A stretch of 64,000 nucleotides of DNA from Aphelenchoides besseyi (lineage: Eukaryota > Nematoda > Chromadorea > Rhabditida > Aphelenchoididae). Each line of letters starts with the position of its first letter. The first letter of the stretch is position 1. The position numbers and the translations under genes were made by a program. Below, piece after piece: positions 1 through 13,455 of the stretch. The notes under the pieces were generated by a model. It was not told where the DNA came from, did no database searches, and was given only the letters and a program-made list of their open reading frames with translations. Location: positions 5,952,001-6,016,000 of the forward strand of contig JAMPIQ010000003.1 of assembly GCA_024699855.1 (NCBI GenBank). Reading direction: 5' to 3'.

Positions 1-68
1 CGCCGCAGTTTCGTGGATCGGCATGAGCCTTTTGTTTTTTTGTTTATGTAGTTAATTTGTTGACTACA

Positions 69-2427
69 ATGGTAACAACAACACATCTTCTCGATCCACC
101 TCCAAGTGATAACAAGTAATTACGACTGCAGATCAATCTAAGTTAAATTTTAGTTGTCGAACGGAAGCCTGTCGTTCACGACCGTCAACTTCTTCGGGAA
201 CTAACGACACTAATGCGAATCAACAGGGTTTTCTTGGCGGCTCATCGGTTGGCGCTCTTGGAACACTCAAATATGTCGAAGACTTTGAAATTCTGGAAAC
301 GTTAGGAAAAGGCTTCTTTGGAGTCGTTTATAAGGTCGATTCGTTTTAAAATTGATTTATTTGTGGGTGTTTTAGGTGCGTGAAAAACGATCGGATTCAC
401 AATGCCAACGAAGTCGAACACAACCGTCAATTCTGGTGATGAAAGAACCGATCATTCATAACTCGCATAGCGGATTCTCGGCAAAAAAGATCGTATCTCG
501 CGAGTACTACATGCTCCGGCTCCTCAAACATCCCAACATTTTAAAAACCCGCGGTATCTGTCTAAAACAATGTCAAAATGAATGGAAACTCAATTTGCTT
601 GTCGACTATTGTGATGCCGGAAGTCTTCAACAAACCATTTTAAACCTACAGAAACCGTTCACTTGGCTGTGTCGTTGTAATGTTGCGTTGGATATTGCTA
701 GAGCGATGGCCTTTGTTCATCGTTCCGGTTATATGCATCGAGATTTGACGAGCATGGTAGAACGCCTTCAATCGTAGCGATTTATCACTTCATTTCAGAA
801 CGTGCTTCTCCAATCCAATGTTCGAGGTCTGCGTTGCAAAGCGGTTGTAGCAGACTTCGGACTGTCGTGTAAGATTCCGGCACAAAATGAAATCAAACAA
901 CAAGTTGGCACTCAAAATTGGATGTCGCCCGAAATGTTACAAGAACGTTTTTATGACGAAAAGGTATTCTGTAAAAGAATGAATTAGGAATTAATGTGTT
1001 CAATTTAGTCGGATGTATTCTCATTTGGGATTATTCTCTGTAAGTGCTTCAGTGCACCGAAGAATCTTGATTGCTGCTGGATTGATTTGAACATTAAATT
1101 TTAGGTCAAATGATAGCGCGAATCGATGCCGATCATGATGCTGGACTCTATAGAACAACACAATTTGGACTTGACTACATTCGTTTCAGTTGCTTGTGTG
1201 GTCCAGGAACACCATTGAGTTTGTTGAAAACTTCGTTTTCTTGTTGTCTGGTAAGCAGAAAAACATTGAGAAGAAATTGAAAAGGTTTTTTCAGTGGAAT
1301 TCAGTTTCCCGACCAAGTTTCGAACAACTCCATGAGCAGATCCGTCAAATTATTAACGAGGATCTAAACGATGTGTCGTCTATCGACGAATCACGAATGG
1401 AACGAGCCCATTCGGATGCGGCGATTAAAACACCATCAGTGTCGTATCTGAGCGGTAAACGTTACAGTCAAGTGGAACAACCTTTTCGTCCGGGAAGTAT
1501 TGTGATACCTGAAGGAGTTTCAATTGATGCTCCGGTCGGAACACCAACGATGGCAGAGCTTGGAAATCGAATGAAAGAGTTGGCTACGAGTGTTGCGAAT
1601 GAAGATCCCGACTATCAAGTAAGAATATTGAAGAGCTATTTTGTCTCTAATGTAAATTTCAGGAGTCAACATTGAATCCTTTTAGTCATGATCGCTATCG
1701 TTCGATTCGCAAAGTAAAACCCGGTGATCGTTATTTCATTCAACGGGAAAATGCACGACGCGAAACCTTGAAAACGGAGATAAATTCCTCGTCGCACTTA
1801 TCCAGAATTGACGATCAACCAAAATTAAGGTTTGTAAATCGAGATTTTGTTTTAAATAGAATTGAGTTTAGACGTAAACGAAGTGCTTCTGTTCCATCAC
1901 TGTGCTTCTCTTACGGTTTCACAAACGCACGTTCGCCGTTGATCAAAGCATCCAAACGCTCAATGACATTGGGTCTGGGCGAAAAAGACAGGATCACAAT
2001 GACGTTTCGGGATTACGACAAAAAGTTCGAAAACACGAGTCGAAGCGGAATTTTGATTTCTCAAAATGATTTGAGTCGTGTATCCGATGAATCTCTGGAC
2101 GAATTTCAAAGCGGCAGTGACGATGACAGTTTATCAAGTCTGAGCGTCGACCATTACAGCAGTGATGCCAATGAAGAGAAGATGCGAACATCCGACTATC
2201 AAACGTCGACGACGTTGCCGTCGAGTAGAATCGAAACAGACATTTCGAGTAAACATGATCTTATGCACGAAATGTCCAAATCATCGTCGACAACCGAAAA
2301 CCTTCCAAAATTGAACGATACAAAAGATGGGAAGGAAGAGCAAACCAACGGTCCTTCATCGAGTGTCAAAAAGTTTATTCGTCGACGTTCGAGCCTTGTA
2401 TATGACAGTCAGTGTGCAGTGAGTTAA
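69..2427 (+). CDS. TESK/LIMK-family protein kinase
   Basis: Predicted dual-specificity kinase of the LISK group, which in other animals phosphorylates cofilin to control actin turnover. Eight exons fit: 69-115, 154-334, 376-756, 799-963, 1009-1039, 1105-1250, 1295-1618, 1663-2427; they sum to 680 codons including the stop. Kinase motifs in order: glycine loop GKGFFGVVYK near residue 70, VMKE lysine, HRDLTSMN catalytic loop, VVADFGLSCKIP, a WMSPE activation-segment end, and YDEKSDVFSFG. HRDLTS and ADFGL..KIP resemble TESK more than LIMK. No LIM or PDZ domain is present. The C-terminal 200-plus residues are Ser/Asp-rich and low complexity, with no recognised domain. The start was chosen because it joins in frame to exon 2. 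A GTGAGT just before the stop could be a donor for a further exon, so the 3' end is less certain. Confidence 0.85.
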
Positions 2428-3102
2428 CTATTCTATTTCGAAATGGCCATTTTCTCTTATTGCAATAATTATGTTCTATTCAAATTAACGTGCCTTTTCA
2501 TTGCCACTTCAATTGTTGCCTTAACACACGAAAAAGCTATTAAACACAAATCCCAGTCCACTTTGTTTTCAATTCGTTTCTATTCTTTGCTTTGTACTTA
2601 GAGTCTCGTTGTACATAAACTGAGAAGGTCAAGTAGTTTCTCTTCTTCTTCACTTACTGGTCATTCATCTCATCCTTCCAATTAGTCATAAACTTCATTC
2701 CAGCATTTGATTTGATGCAAAACTATTTTAAAAACGAACCGTTGCATTAAAGTTGTCGGTCAAATGCATAGTGGGTTCAGAGGGCAATGATTGATAACCT
2801 TGAGCAAAGAGCACGTTCTCATGATCAAAAAAAGAAGTATAAGAGAGAGTTGATGAACACAATAAACGATTTTTACAACTAAATGCATGACTTAATGTTG
2901 TTGTTTTGAGGACCAACGACTTAACTCGCAGGTAAATGAAAGACATAAACCGAACATCAGTCAAAATATTCGCTCACAGAACATGTAAATTTGCACAATT
3001 TCTCTATTTATCAATTTGAACAACAGAAAGACAACGAAAAATCGAATCGCCGGTTGATCGAACCCAAGAAAAAAAGATGAAAAAAAGACGAAAAAGAGTG
3101 GT
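2428..3102. other. Intergenic, convergent 3' ends
   Basis: Between the kinase stop and the stop of the minus-strand glycosyltransferase. AT-rich; holds the presumed 3' UTRs of both genes. I see no further gene. Confidence 0.5.
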
Positions 3103-4853
3103 TTACAACGAAATCATTAAACAGAACCCTAACATTGGTAAATACGGTTTTAGTAGCGGACCGATAATCGGCGTCATTAATATGTGATCGACTAGCCACC
3201 AATACAATCGAAATTGAAAACGACCCCAACTCAGGCGAAAAAGACTCGGATCCGTGACTTCGACTTTTCCTTCATCCATTCGTTTTCGCGCCAATTTCAC
3301 AGCTTCGGGATTACACGTTCGACCATCTTCATGTGTGAAATAAAAACCGAAACGAGCCAGTTGTTGCAGTTTACTTCCTCCGTCGGTCTCACAGTCTAAC
3401 TGAAGAATGTAGGGCGGGTCTTTTTGATCCGTGTACATCCACTCCCAGCTATGTCCGATTCTAAAACGGCGTTTGCTATTTCTACTGGCACTTTCTTTCT
3501 TTATTTACTTGTGTGAAATGTATTGGCATCGTGGACGATTCCAAGTATGGCACTGATGAATCATCAGTCCCATATCAGGCGCATACCAGTGAGCCAATTT
3601 GGCAGCAACGGCCTCAAAAAACTCCAAAGTGTAATTGTTGGCGTGGATGTAAAAGTTAGCACCTAAAAAGGAGCGATTGAGTGCTTTTCGTTAATGACCT
3701 TCACCCCGATGTCGGGGCTTTGTAATGAACGAATGCTGACCGTTCGCTTTGCTCTCCGATCCGCAAACTGAGCGCTCCGACGGACCTTTCAAATTTTTTC
3801 GACGGATTTTTGCGGATTTCCGAAAGCAACAGAATTAAAACGGTCAAAATAACTGCCGACCATTCAGAGATATTTCAAATCGTTAAGCTGCTTACCATTC
3901 ACCCACTCCGCTCTTTGACTCTGCTCATCCTTGCCAATCTGATCGAAGAGTGCATCAAAGCTGTGGTCGTCTTCGAGTCGAAGATCAAATAAATTTCTAC
4001 GCCAAAAAGTGTCTGAAGCAACTTCATTTACATTTCGGTTGTTCACTTCAACACAAACCCTGCTGCATCATCCAAAACGATTTTCCACGTTTCAACAAAC
4101 TGATTGCAAGATTGGCTCGAAGTAAGTAGATGGTTTGATACGGACCCTCGGCAAAACTGAAAGGCTTCTAAACAAACGATCTCAATTAAATTTCGTGCAT
4201 AAACGAACGTATAAGCTTGGCGTTGGCCAATAGAATTGTCGCACATTAGGCCAATATTTCTCCAAAGTTTCTTTAGCGACATGATCCAAAGTAACAAAAA
4301 TAAAGCGATCATGCGCTCCAGGATACTCTTGTGTGTTACATAGAAAATTAAACGTCATATTCAAGGCGTACTGATTAAGTAAAAAGAAGGCAGGAGGACG
4401 CTCGAATTCTCGATCAAGAGTATCAATCAGGTTGGCAAAGGCTTCAGATTGTTCGATTGATTCTAAAGCAACACTTCCACCGTGTGTTTTGATGTAACGA
4501 ACGGCTCTCGTTGCATGTTCGGTTTTACGCATCACAAGAACGCCAATCACAAACCAAAATACTGCCGCTCCAGTACAACAACCACGATAAAAACGACCAC
4601 GAATTAAACGACGAACATAAGTCGACGGGAGAAGGTATTTCAAGTTTCGTCTTGTTGCTTCTGCAAACTGAAGATTTTGCGTGCTCTCCTTCTCATGATC
4701 CATTGAATCGGTTTCTGATATCGAGCTACTCGTCGCAAATTCGTTTTGTTTAGATGAAGGAAGAGTAGGCGGTTGTTGTGTTTGAGTCGATGTCACCGAG
4801 CCATTCGATCGTTGGACGACGTTTGAGGTTGTGGGTAAAGAAGTTGCATTCAT
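3103..4853 (-). CDS. Type II membrane nucleotide-sugar glycosyltransferase
   Basis: Likely Golgi glycosyltransferase of the nucleotide-diphospho-sugar transferase type (PF03407-like; family assignment from recalled motifs only). Five exons: 4853-4209, 4167-4059, 4012-3896, 3662-3509, 3460-3103, giving 461 codons including stop with all phases consistent. A Ser/Thr-rich N-terminal tail of about 80 residues precedes a single hydrophobic anchor (GAAVFWFVIGVLVM), as in type II Golgi enzymes. The lumenal part has ALNMTFNFLCN, FVTLDH, PSLYKPFSFAEGPYQT, WMMQQDTFWR (the D.FW probably corresponds to the metal/nucleotide-binding D-x-D-like site) and GHSWEWMY. The start is the ATG at 4853; upstream in-frame codons do not include ATG. 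One intron (3663-3895) is 233 bp, much longer than its neighbours. Confidence 0.75.
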
Positions 4854-5773
4854 CGATGATTTCAATTAACCTAAAGCTCTTGAATGAACGCCCACAGTGA
4901 AGCCAAGAGCGTACGGATACGAGAAAACGAAAATACAAACGCGCAAACGTTCGTAAACGCGAAACCATTCGACAAACTGAAACACAAAAGAGTTCGAACG
5001 TTGAACTCGAAGAAACATGACGTGGCAAACCGCGAACAGGAAACCGCGCCATTATTCGACGTTTCAGCCCATTTACTTCGGTCGACGAAGACGATCAGAG
5101 TTTTTGGCCTCCACACCTTTGCGCAGATTTCTCGTCGTACGCCGAGAGCACGCGACAAAATTCTTTCGATTGGATGCGCAGTGCGCGATCGACGAGAATC
5201 GAAATTTGACGGCAACACTTTTGATGGCGTGGTTTGTCACGAAATGCATCTCCGCCCATTTTTTCGAGCGTTTACGAGCCTTCCGTTGACCATTCAGGTA
5301 AAAAGAAGCAGATGACCGCAAAAGCTGTCGATAGCCCGCGGAGACGAATCGAAAATAAATGAGTTCGTCTGTTTTCCCTGCACTCAAACACTGAACTGTA
5401 GATCGTCTTCCAAATTTGGCGAACTGTTCAGAACAACAAACTTCGAGTTGCGAGGCGCAGGCGCAAAAGACCAAAAACTGTGAACGTGCGGTTACAGCGG
5501 TCACAGAAGCTAATCAACAAGAGATGAGATCGAATTGGATCTGTTGAAATAAACGACCTTGGATCTGAGTTGCGTAACTTAATTAATGAACTCCAATTGT
5601 TTAGAGTTTGCTACAATCCATCAGAATCATGAAACAAAAAAATGAACATTGAAGGGCTCGGAATACGAATCCAGTGATTATGCAAATTGATAATCAGGAA
5701 TTGGATTGACCGTTGAATTTCTTTGACATTCTTTTGGTTTTTGTGTGGTCGATCTGCTTATTGGTGATAGAAG
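4854..5773. other. Divergent intergenic region
   Basis: Upstream of both the minus-strand glycosyltransferase and the plus-strand small membrane protein, so it probably carries both promoters. Several overlapping open frames exist on both strands, but none has coherent splice sites or a recognisable product. Confidence 0.4.
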
Positions 5774-6224
5774 ATGGGCGAGTTGGAGTCGTGGACGACG
5801 CCGTTTCTAGATCGTATTGTGAATTCGATTCTCGCTGTGGATTCAGGGTAAGTGACGGAAAGCGATTTGACTCCTCTCTTGTAGTTCTTTTATTATTGCA
5901 ATCGTATCCGTCAACCTGTTCTCTGTGGGCATCATCCTGTGTTTCGCAATCGCTATGGGCCGTGATCCGAATATCATTCGTGATATGATTAAGGTACGAG
6001 ATTTGTTCAACCAATTCACTTGTGTCTTGTTTTAGGGATCTCCGTTTTACGACCAATATGTCGACTATTTTGGCGACTTTGATTCAAAAGCCGCGGAACC
6101 CAAAGAACAATACGAAAACAATTCGGATATAAGCGACGACGAGAAATCGAAAATTGAAGCAGACGAGTTAACAGAAGAGCGTAACAATTCGGATGAAGAA
6201 GTGGAGAATTGGAGTCACGTTTGA
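5774..6224 (+). CDS. Small single-pass membrane protein with acidic tail
   Basis: Not recognised. Three exons (5774-5847, 5885-5993, 6036-6224) give 124 codons including the stop with clean phases. The predicted 123-residue protein has a polar N-terminus of about 25 residues, one strong transmembrane helix (SFIIAIVSVNLFSVGIIL..FAIAM), then GRDPNIIRDMIKGSPFYDQY and a highly acidic, Asn/Glu-rich C-terminus ending in WSHV. No signal peptide precedes the helix, so it is probably a signal-anchored protein. An AATAAA at 6252 follows the stop closely. Function unknown. Confidence 0.6.
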
Positions 6225-8860
6225 ATTTGTGGTTGATTCGTAATTGCGAGAAATAAAACCTTTTAAGTATCATTCGGATTGGTACCATAAATGTGAACAG
6301 AAGTGAAAATACGATCTGTAAGTAGTAAACTTTCGTTTTGTGGTTTTCAACTTTGAAATTACCGCTTTTCGACTACACAACCAAGCAGTTTTTTTGTCAT
6401 TTGCATAGAAAAAATATGTGACTTTTGCTGTCAGAAATCAATGGACAAATTCGAATCGATAAGTAAACTTCGAGAGCTTATCAGTCATTTCTGAATCATC
6501 TTCCGGCTACAAAGCTGCTTATGCCATGTGCTCATTGTTGATGCTCTTGGCACATGACATCTGAAGACGTTCATTGATATAACGATCAGATGGAAAGATG
6601 CAATCGAAACACTTTTCGAGCTCTCGAGATCGTAGCTTTCCATTCCAAAAGTCCATCTCGACGGCTTCTGTTGCAATTGTAAAATAAACACAAGCGCAAT
6701 TGCCGTTCAATTGAGCATGTGGTTTGTGTGTTTGCTTTCGATTTTAAATCGCTCACTTTCATTCTCACACTTGAGAAGTTCTCGATCGGCATCGTAGCTT
6801 TGAAGTTTGAAGCTTGAAATCGCTCATCGTATTCGCTTGATGATGCGATGGAATGCGCTGTGTCATTTTGCATTCGTTGGGTCAACTCTAAGGTTTCATC
6901 AGCAGTTTATTTTCTGATGTTTCGGGCCCCAATTTTCGTGTCATGACTCAGAGCCCCTTTTTGGTAGTTGGCTGCTTCCACATTCGCTGAGTCATTCAGA
7001 ACGGGACGAGAGGCGGGTGTTTGATTGATGAGAAGATCGCTAAAATTGTTCGAGAGTGGAGAATCCCGGTTGTTTTACGTCAAAGTTTGCGTGTAAAACT
7101 TCCGTTTTTCGGAATTCGTTTCCTCGAAATACGTTTTCGGTAAACGGTGGCCTTCGGGTTGGTTTGTCGTTTCGCTAAAAGCGGCAATCCACTTTTTGGA
7201 CGTGGAAGTGTCCTTTCGTTTGTTTGTTTATTCTCGTAAGGAATTTCGAGAACGGCACAGCCACTTGTGTCGCAAAATCGACTCTTCGGAGTCGCAACTG
7301 CCACGTTCGTTTGTGGTCGAGTTTACAAAGTCGGAGCAGCTGTTGGCTTCTTAATTGCCACGCTGAAACCTGAACCAAAAATTTTGATGTTTGAAAAGCT
7401 GTCTTCACTATCACGTCGATTCTCACTGTTTCTGACCGCGTTTCTGACTCGGACGTTCTTTCCGACTATCCTATTTGCTGGCTGTAATCTTCGGCGTCTC
7501 GAATCGAACGGACGTATTTTGGCGTTGCCGCTAAATGAGCGGATGTTGTTTTCTGTTCGCTTGCCACGCGATTTCGTCCGATGATGTCCGACCAACAATT
7601 TCAAAAGCGCCACTCGGGAAAATTCTCTCGGTTGTACCGTGTTTTTTCGAATCGAGGCCTAACAAGAGTTCAGAGACGAAGCGCAGCGAAACTAATCGCT
7701 TTCGCCTCAATTGGCGTTCGTTCAACGGTTTCTGGTCTGTGAGTTGGAAGCGGCCAAAAACATGGGCGAAAAGATGAGAAACACGAAGATACTCACGAAT
7801 TGGTCTACGACCCGCATTGTTCGTCGTGCCGTTCGGCGCGGTTTCCGGTCGATTCGTAGAATCTGAAACTTTTCGACAAAAACTATTGACTTTGTTGGCC
7901 GAAGTAAATGGTGTGCTGGAAGTCGTTTTTAGCTCGGAAATGAAGATCTTAGTTTTCAGTCCGCTTATTTTAGGTCTTTGACCGTTCGAACTACTCATTT
8001 AATAGGCATCTGCGAGTTCAACGGCTATTTGCGCAAACTGGTCGTTGGCCTTGCAATTCGTCACAGATGCCGCTTTCCAGTCCCTTTCGTTCGCTTTCTC
8101 TCTCTTCTCTGCGTCGGTCGATAGACGCCAACGGCCGTCGCAGAGCTCTGGAAAAATCCACAGAAACGGGGGGCTCTTTCACTCCACTCTTTCGCCGCCT
8201 GCCCCTAACTACAACGAGGGGCCGTCATGATGCATTTACAGAGTCAGTTCTTTTCTGTCTTACGAAACCTTTTTGATCCTCCGCTCTCAAACGCATTGCG
8301 GCTGTTTGTGCGCTTTTCAAACTTTTTTTCGAACTCTTCGGACTCCTTGGGTTTCTAATCTAACCGCTGGATTCTCGTCTAATTCATGTCCGGTTTGTTT
8401 CGAACGTTTCTCGACTGTCCGTGGCTCGAATGGCGATTTATGATTAATAGCCCGTGGCGTGTTGCGTGTTCAGTCGATTCTCCAAAAATTGCGCGCCGAA
8501 ACTGCACTTCCGTTTGATCGTTTTGAGTTCAGAAATTTTTGAAATGTTTTTAGATGATAACAATCTTATCCATTGACAAGCACATTGGGTCTTTTTAACG
8601 AAAAACTAACAAACAAACTCATCGCTCTGTTTCACTCATCACCTTATTTTGCGCCATAAAGCGTTTGGAATGCTTCATTGCTGCCGGTGTTAAGATCTCA
8701 GCTTAACTTCTACGGGTCTCATTTGCATCTCAACGGGACGTTTACCAAAACTCTTCCGTCCGTTTCTCTTTCATTTCATCGATTCCAATAAAAGGTAAGT
8801 CGAGAAGTGTTTGACATTTTCCTCAATTTCGGATCTAAGCGGTCGATCGTTTCAGAAACT
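6225..8860. other. 2.6 kb upstream of Patched, no confident gene
   Basis: Contains several unspliced open frames on both strands (for example 7531-7998 minus, 155 codons, and 7267-7584 plus), none with recognisable domains or a coherent exon chain. Much of it is TTCG/CGAA-rich. An acceptor TTTCAG ends at 8855, six bases before the Patched ATG, so part of this stretch may be a 5' UTR intron or the site of spliced-leader addition. Confidence 0.4.
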
Positions 8861-11800
8861 ATGCCGTTCCTCTTCTTTGCCGGAAACGACGGTCTTTCAC
8901 TTGTGCGCGGAGATCAAGCCGAAGATGACGCGAAGATTATTCGTTGGCAAGAGACAGTAATTGAAAACCGTATTCGACATTTGAAGATGACATTTCAGGG
9001 GAAACAGAACAACCGAAAGCGCAGACATTTCTACAAAATGCAAGAGTTTCTGTTCCGACTCGGCCAATTTGTTCAGGCCAATGCCCCATGGGTTATCTTC
9101 GTCGTATTCTTGTTGTTTGGCATCTGTTGCGTTGGACTGCAATATGTTCGAATCGAAACTGACATTGTTAAATTATGGGTTCCAGGTATGTTCAATGAAT
9201 TAGTTCGTAGAATGATTGTGCTTGATTTTCAGAGGGTGGTCGTTTGAACGAAGAGCTGAAGTATTTTAAATCGGTTCAGGACAAATACGGACATAAGCCG
9301 TGGACCAAATACGATGATTTGCACTTCGTTCGTGACGACAACGATCCAAAATTGTCTCAAATTCGAGAGGACGAAGCTGCCAACTCCGGATATCAGGTTT
9401 TAATTCAAACTGCCGAACATCGGGATCAAGATCTGTTGACTTACGACGGACTTTCGCGTCATGTCAAACTTTTGGAATATATCGTGAGTTTGGAAATCAA
9501 TCATTTGGGAATGTAAGTAATGAAATAGCGACTTTGTTGAAGTTTTGCTTTTTCAGCAACTGGACATTGTCTGATATTTGCTTTAAACCCGGAGCTTTGG
9601 ATATTCCAAAGGAATCAATTGCGTACAGCATCAAACCGATTTTGGAACGTTTGATTCCGTGTATTTGGATTACACCGATTGATTGTTTCTATGAGGGATC
9701 CAAACCAATTGGACCGCATCCACCAATTAATATCAAGTACGTCGATAACTCACAGTATCTTTTAGAAGTTTGCTTTCAGAGATATTCCGATGGGCGAGTT
9801 GATTCGCGTTGCAATGCCTGATCTTCCCGATGAAAACACATGGTCGAATATTAATCCCGCTTCGATTGTTGAGATTCTGAATCAGAACTTCGATTTGGGC
9901 ACAATGACAAACTTCTTTTCCCGAACTGGAATCGGCGAGGGATATCTCGATCGTCCGTGCATCGATCCACTTGATCCGAATTGTCCGAAACAATCGCCAA
10001 ATTATTTCGATTCCTGTCCATCAATGGAACGTTTCGAAGAATATTTGGGCCATATGAACAAAACCATTGATCAACTTCTAACTATCGAAGCGGAGAAGAA
10101 AACTGACACTTCATTTTTGGACATCTTTGGTGCTTTTCGTAAGTTGCAAATGACAATCAAGTAAACAGCCATTGGAGTTTAGTTCAACCAAACAGCGGAG
10201 GGAAAAAAGACGAGAAATCAGGTATGTTTTCGTGGTTAGATGGATAATCGACAGGTTTAGACGTCAAAACTGAACATTGTAAAAAATACCGAACTTCGTT
10301 TCTCAAATGGATTCACAACAATCCAGAAACTGCAAAAGAAGTTTTGGGCCAAAAACTGATGCCCGTGTATCCCGAATACGGAGATGTGATGCGCAAAGGA
10401 TGTAACGGGTTTGCCAGAGATGTGATGAATTGGCGTAAGTTTATTCGTTTAGCCAATCAATTCGAATTGCTTTTAGCTGTGGACATGATTTTGGGCGGAG
10501 TTAAAGACGATGGTCGTGATATTCACGCCGAGGCTTTGCAGTCGGTTTTACTTGTCGCCTCGGCTACTGACGTTTACAAACGTTACGTTGTGGGTTTTGA
10601 AATTGTTTAACAGGTCATTTGTATGAACTTAAGGGCAATCAAAAGATCGCTGATTTGACGTATTTGAACGAAACCTCCGGTCAATCGGTAAACGTACAAC
10701 ACGAGTGGTCGCCGCTGATGGCTCGTGAAATTATCACGAAATGGCAACGCGAGTTTACCTCCAAAATCTACAATCATGAGTACAATTTTGCGCCATCAAG
10801 CGACGGCTCGAACAATAAAATCGAACGTCGTACCGTTCATCCTCTTGCAGCCGCTTCGATCTCCGAAATTTTGGGCGAATATTGTGATTTCAATTATCAA
10901 ATCATTTTGATCGGCTATTTTCTCATGGTGATAATGCAACTAACAATTGTTACTATTCGATCATTTAGGTTGTTTACGCGGTTTACTCTCAAATGCATTG
11001 CGACAACTTTTTGCTCGGATCCAATTCGGCCGTTGGTTTGGCGTTGGCCGGTGTGCTGACCGTGACTTATGCGTCCATTTCGGGACTTGGATTTGTTACC
11101 TGGTTTGGAGTAGAATTCGTAAGCTCTTTCATTGAAATTCCACAAACATCGAGGCTTTGTAGAATGCGGCGACTACTCAAATCATTCCGTTCCTTACTCT
11201 TGGAATCGGTGTTGATAACATGTTTATGTTGTTGCACAACTATCCAACTGTTCTTCGTAACTGCAAACGTGATGAGGTTGGAATGTTGATGCGTGAAACG
11301 GGAATGTCGATTTTGTTGACCTCAGTTAACAACATCCTTTCATTTATGGCTGGTACAATTCTTCCAATTCCTGCTTTGCGTTCATTTTGCATGCAGGTAG
11401 AGTGATAACAAACGAATGATCTAATCGTGTTTGATTGATTTTAGTCATCAGTTCTTCTCACTTTCAATCTCATCGCCATTATGACCGTCTATCCAGCACT
11501 CATTTCTATTGACCTTCGACGCCGTAAAAGTGGCCGTCGTGATATTTGTTGTTGCATGCAGGCAAATGATGGATCGGAAGAAGAAACGTACGAGTCGTTC
11601 GGCTTCGACATTGGTATTCCACTAGCATCTCCCGGCAATGTAAGCAACTTGTTTTATGATTGCTCGTAACTGATTCAAATTTTAGGGCGGTAAACCACAA
11701 TATCACGGATTGATTTCAATTGGCAAAGATGACGATGAAGAACACGATGAAGTTCGACCGTGGAGTTTGCATGCGTTCCTTCGCAACTACTACGTTCCTA

Positions 11801-13455
11801 TCTTGACCAATCCGTACATCAAAGGAATTATTTTTTGTTTGAGTTTGATGTTGTTCGTCGTCTGTGCCTTCCAAATTCGTCAATCGACCATCGGTCTCGA
11901 ACTCAGCGATGTGTTACCGGAGAATACAGCACCAGCGGCATTTTTGAAAGCACGCGACGAGTACTTCTCCTTCTATCCGATGAACATCATCATTCGCGGC
12001 GAGCATTTGGATTTTGCTCAAAAACAAACCGAAATCGAACAACTTCGAAACGAAATCGGTACTTCAATTGACTGGAAACTAATTTCTAATACTCTTTTTA
12101 AGCGCGTTCACATTTCATTATCAAACTGGACAACGGAGAACCGAGTGAACGTTATTGGTTGGGTCTTTTCCGCGACTGGCTACAAGGTCTTCAAGCGAAA
12201 CTGGACGTTGCGCAAGCTGCCGGTATTCTCGAAAACTTTGACACGAATAATCACACCAAATCGCCGGAGTTGCGTATTGCCTACTCTCTCGCCTGTTCTT
12301 ATGGTAACAATTACAACTGCTCACGGGTAACTTGTTTGTTGTTAATCAAAAAACTCATGAGTGTTCACTTTCAGGCTGGAAAGATTCGTTTGGTTGACGA
12401 AAGTGGAACAATCAACACTGAAGGCTTTTATAATTATCTCTACGGTTGGCACGAATACGAGAGTATGTTTGTGAGTGTGAGTCAAGCATCGTTCTATCCA
12501 CCACTGCGAAAACTGCGGCAAGGACCATTGGACAAGGACAAATATCGTTACTTCGTTCCACCGGCACCCAAACCCATTTACTCACAAATTCCCTTCTATT
12601 TGACCGGTTTGAAAGATACGGCAATTATTGTCGAAATGATCAAGGTATGTCTACAATCTTCAACTCACACAACATTCAATTTGTTAGGAAATTCGTGCAA
12701 TCTGTGAGAATTACACGCATGCTGGTGTTCCAAATCATCCGAGTGGAATTGCCTTCACCTTTTGGGAACAGTATCTCGATTTGAATCGTAACCTCGTCTA
12801 TGCCATTGGTACGATGTTCAATGCGAACATTCGCTAATTACGAATCTATTTCAGTTGTGATCTCTTTCGCCGTCTTCTGCGTAGTTTCAATCATGTTGTT
12901 TTCGCCGTGGGCTGCATCGTGCATCCTGTTCATTTTGCTGATGATGACGGTCGAGTTGGCCGGATTCCTCGGCTTCTGTCACATCAAATTGAATCCGGTT
13001 TCCGCCGTCTCGGTATGTTCAAATTACATACGCGTTGAAGGGGAGGGGGGATGACATGATATTCACACAAACTAATGGCTCTTTTTTCAGCTTATTACCG
13101 CCGTTGGAATTGGTAAGTCGTTGGTTCAGAAGTCGACGTAATAATCTCTGCGTTTTCAGGAGTCGAATTTACTGCTCATATCATCTTTGCGTTCATTCAA
13201 GCGGCCGGATCGCGTAACGAACGTATGGCGGCTGCCGTGGATCAGGTGTTTGTTCCAGTGCTGCATGGTGCCGCTTCCACTTTACTCGGCATTATGATGC
13301 TTGGCTTTTCCGAATTCGAATTTGTCGTAAAATACTTCTTTGTGATCATGTCGGCCTTAATCATCATTGGCATTGTGAACGGATTGCTTGTTCTACCCAT
13401 TGTGCTTTCTCTTGTCGGCCCAAAAACTCGAGCTCATGTTGTAGTTGCTTCTTAA
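8861..13455 (+). CDS. ptc: Patched (Hedgehog-receptor-type sterol-sensing transporter)
   Basis: Twelve-transmembrane Patched. Eighteen exons: 8861-9185, 9233-9512, 9557-9736, 9780-10138, 10183-10221, 10261-10434, 10477-10581, 10614-10927, 10969-11118, 11163-11396, 11445-11639, 11686-12058, 12103-12326, 12375-12644, 12688-12808, 12855-13012, 13091-13112 (22 nt), 13160-13455. They total 1273 codons with stop. Features in order: TM1 near residue 75, ETDIVKLWVPEGG, the first extracellular loop with DRPCIDPLDPNCP, the sterol-sensing domain with GIGVDNMFML, a cytoplasmic linker, PENTAP, then GIGVEFTAH in the second TM bundle. The two G-x-G-V-D/E motifs match canonical Patched and RND proton-relay positions. 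The C-tail is short. In Caenorhabditis, without a canonical Hedgehog pathway, PTC proteins act in cytokinesis, osmoregulation and apical secretion. Size and motifs fit PTC-1/PTC-3; which one is not resolved. The weakest junction is the donor at 10582 (GTTACG). Confidence 0.92.

Noticed and set aside
7531..7998. 155-codon minus-strand open frame beginning MSSSNGQRPK
   Set aside because: No domain, no signal peptide and no coherent downstream exons. A GTGAGT near 7793 could be a donor, but no acceptor/exon chain follows. Kept only as a note in the intergenic entry.
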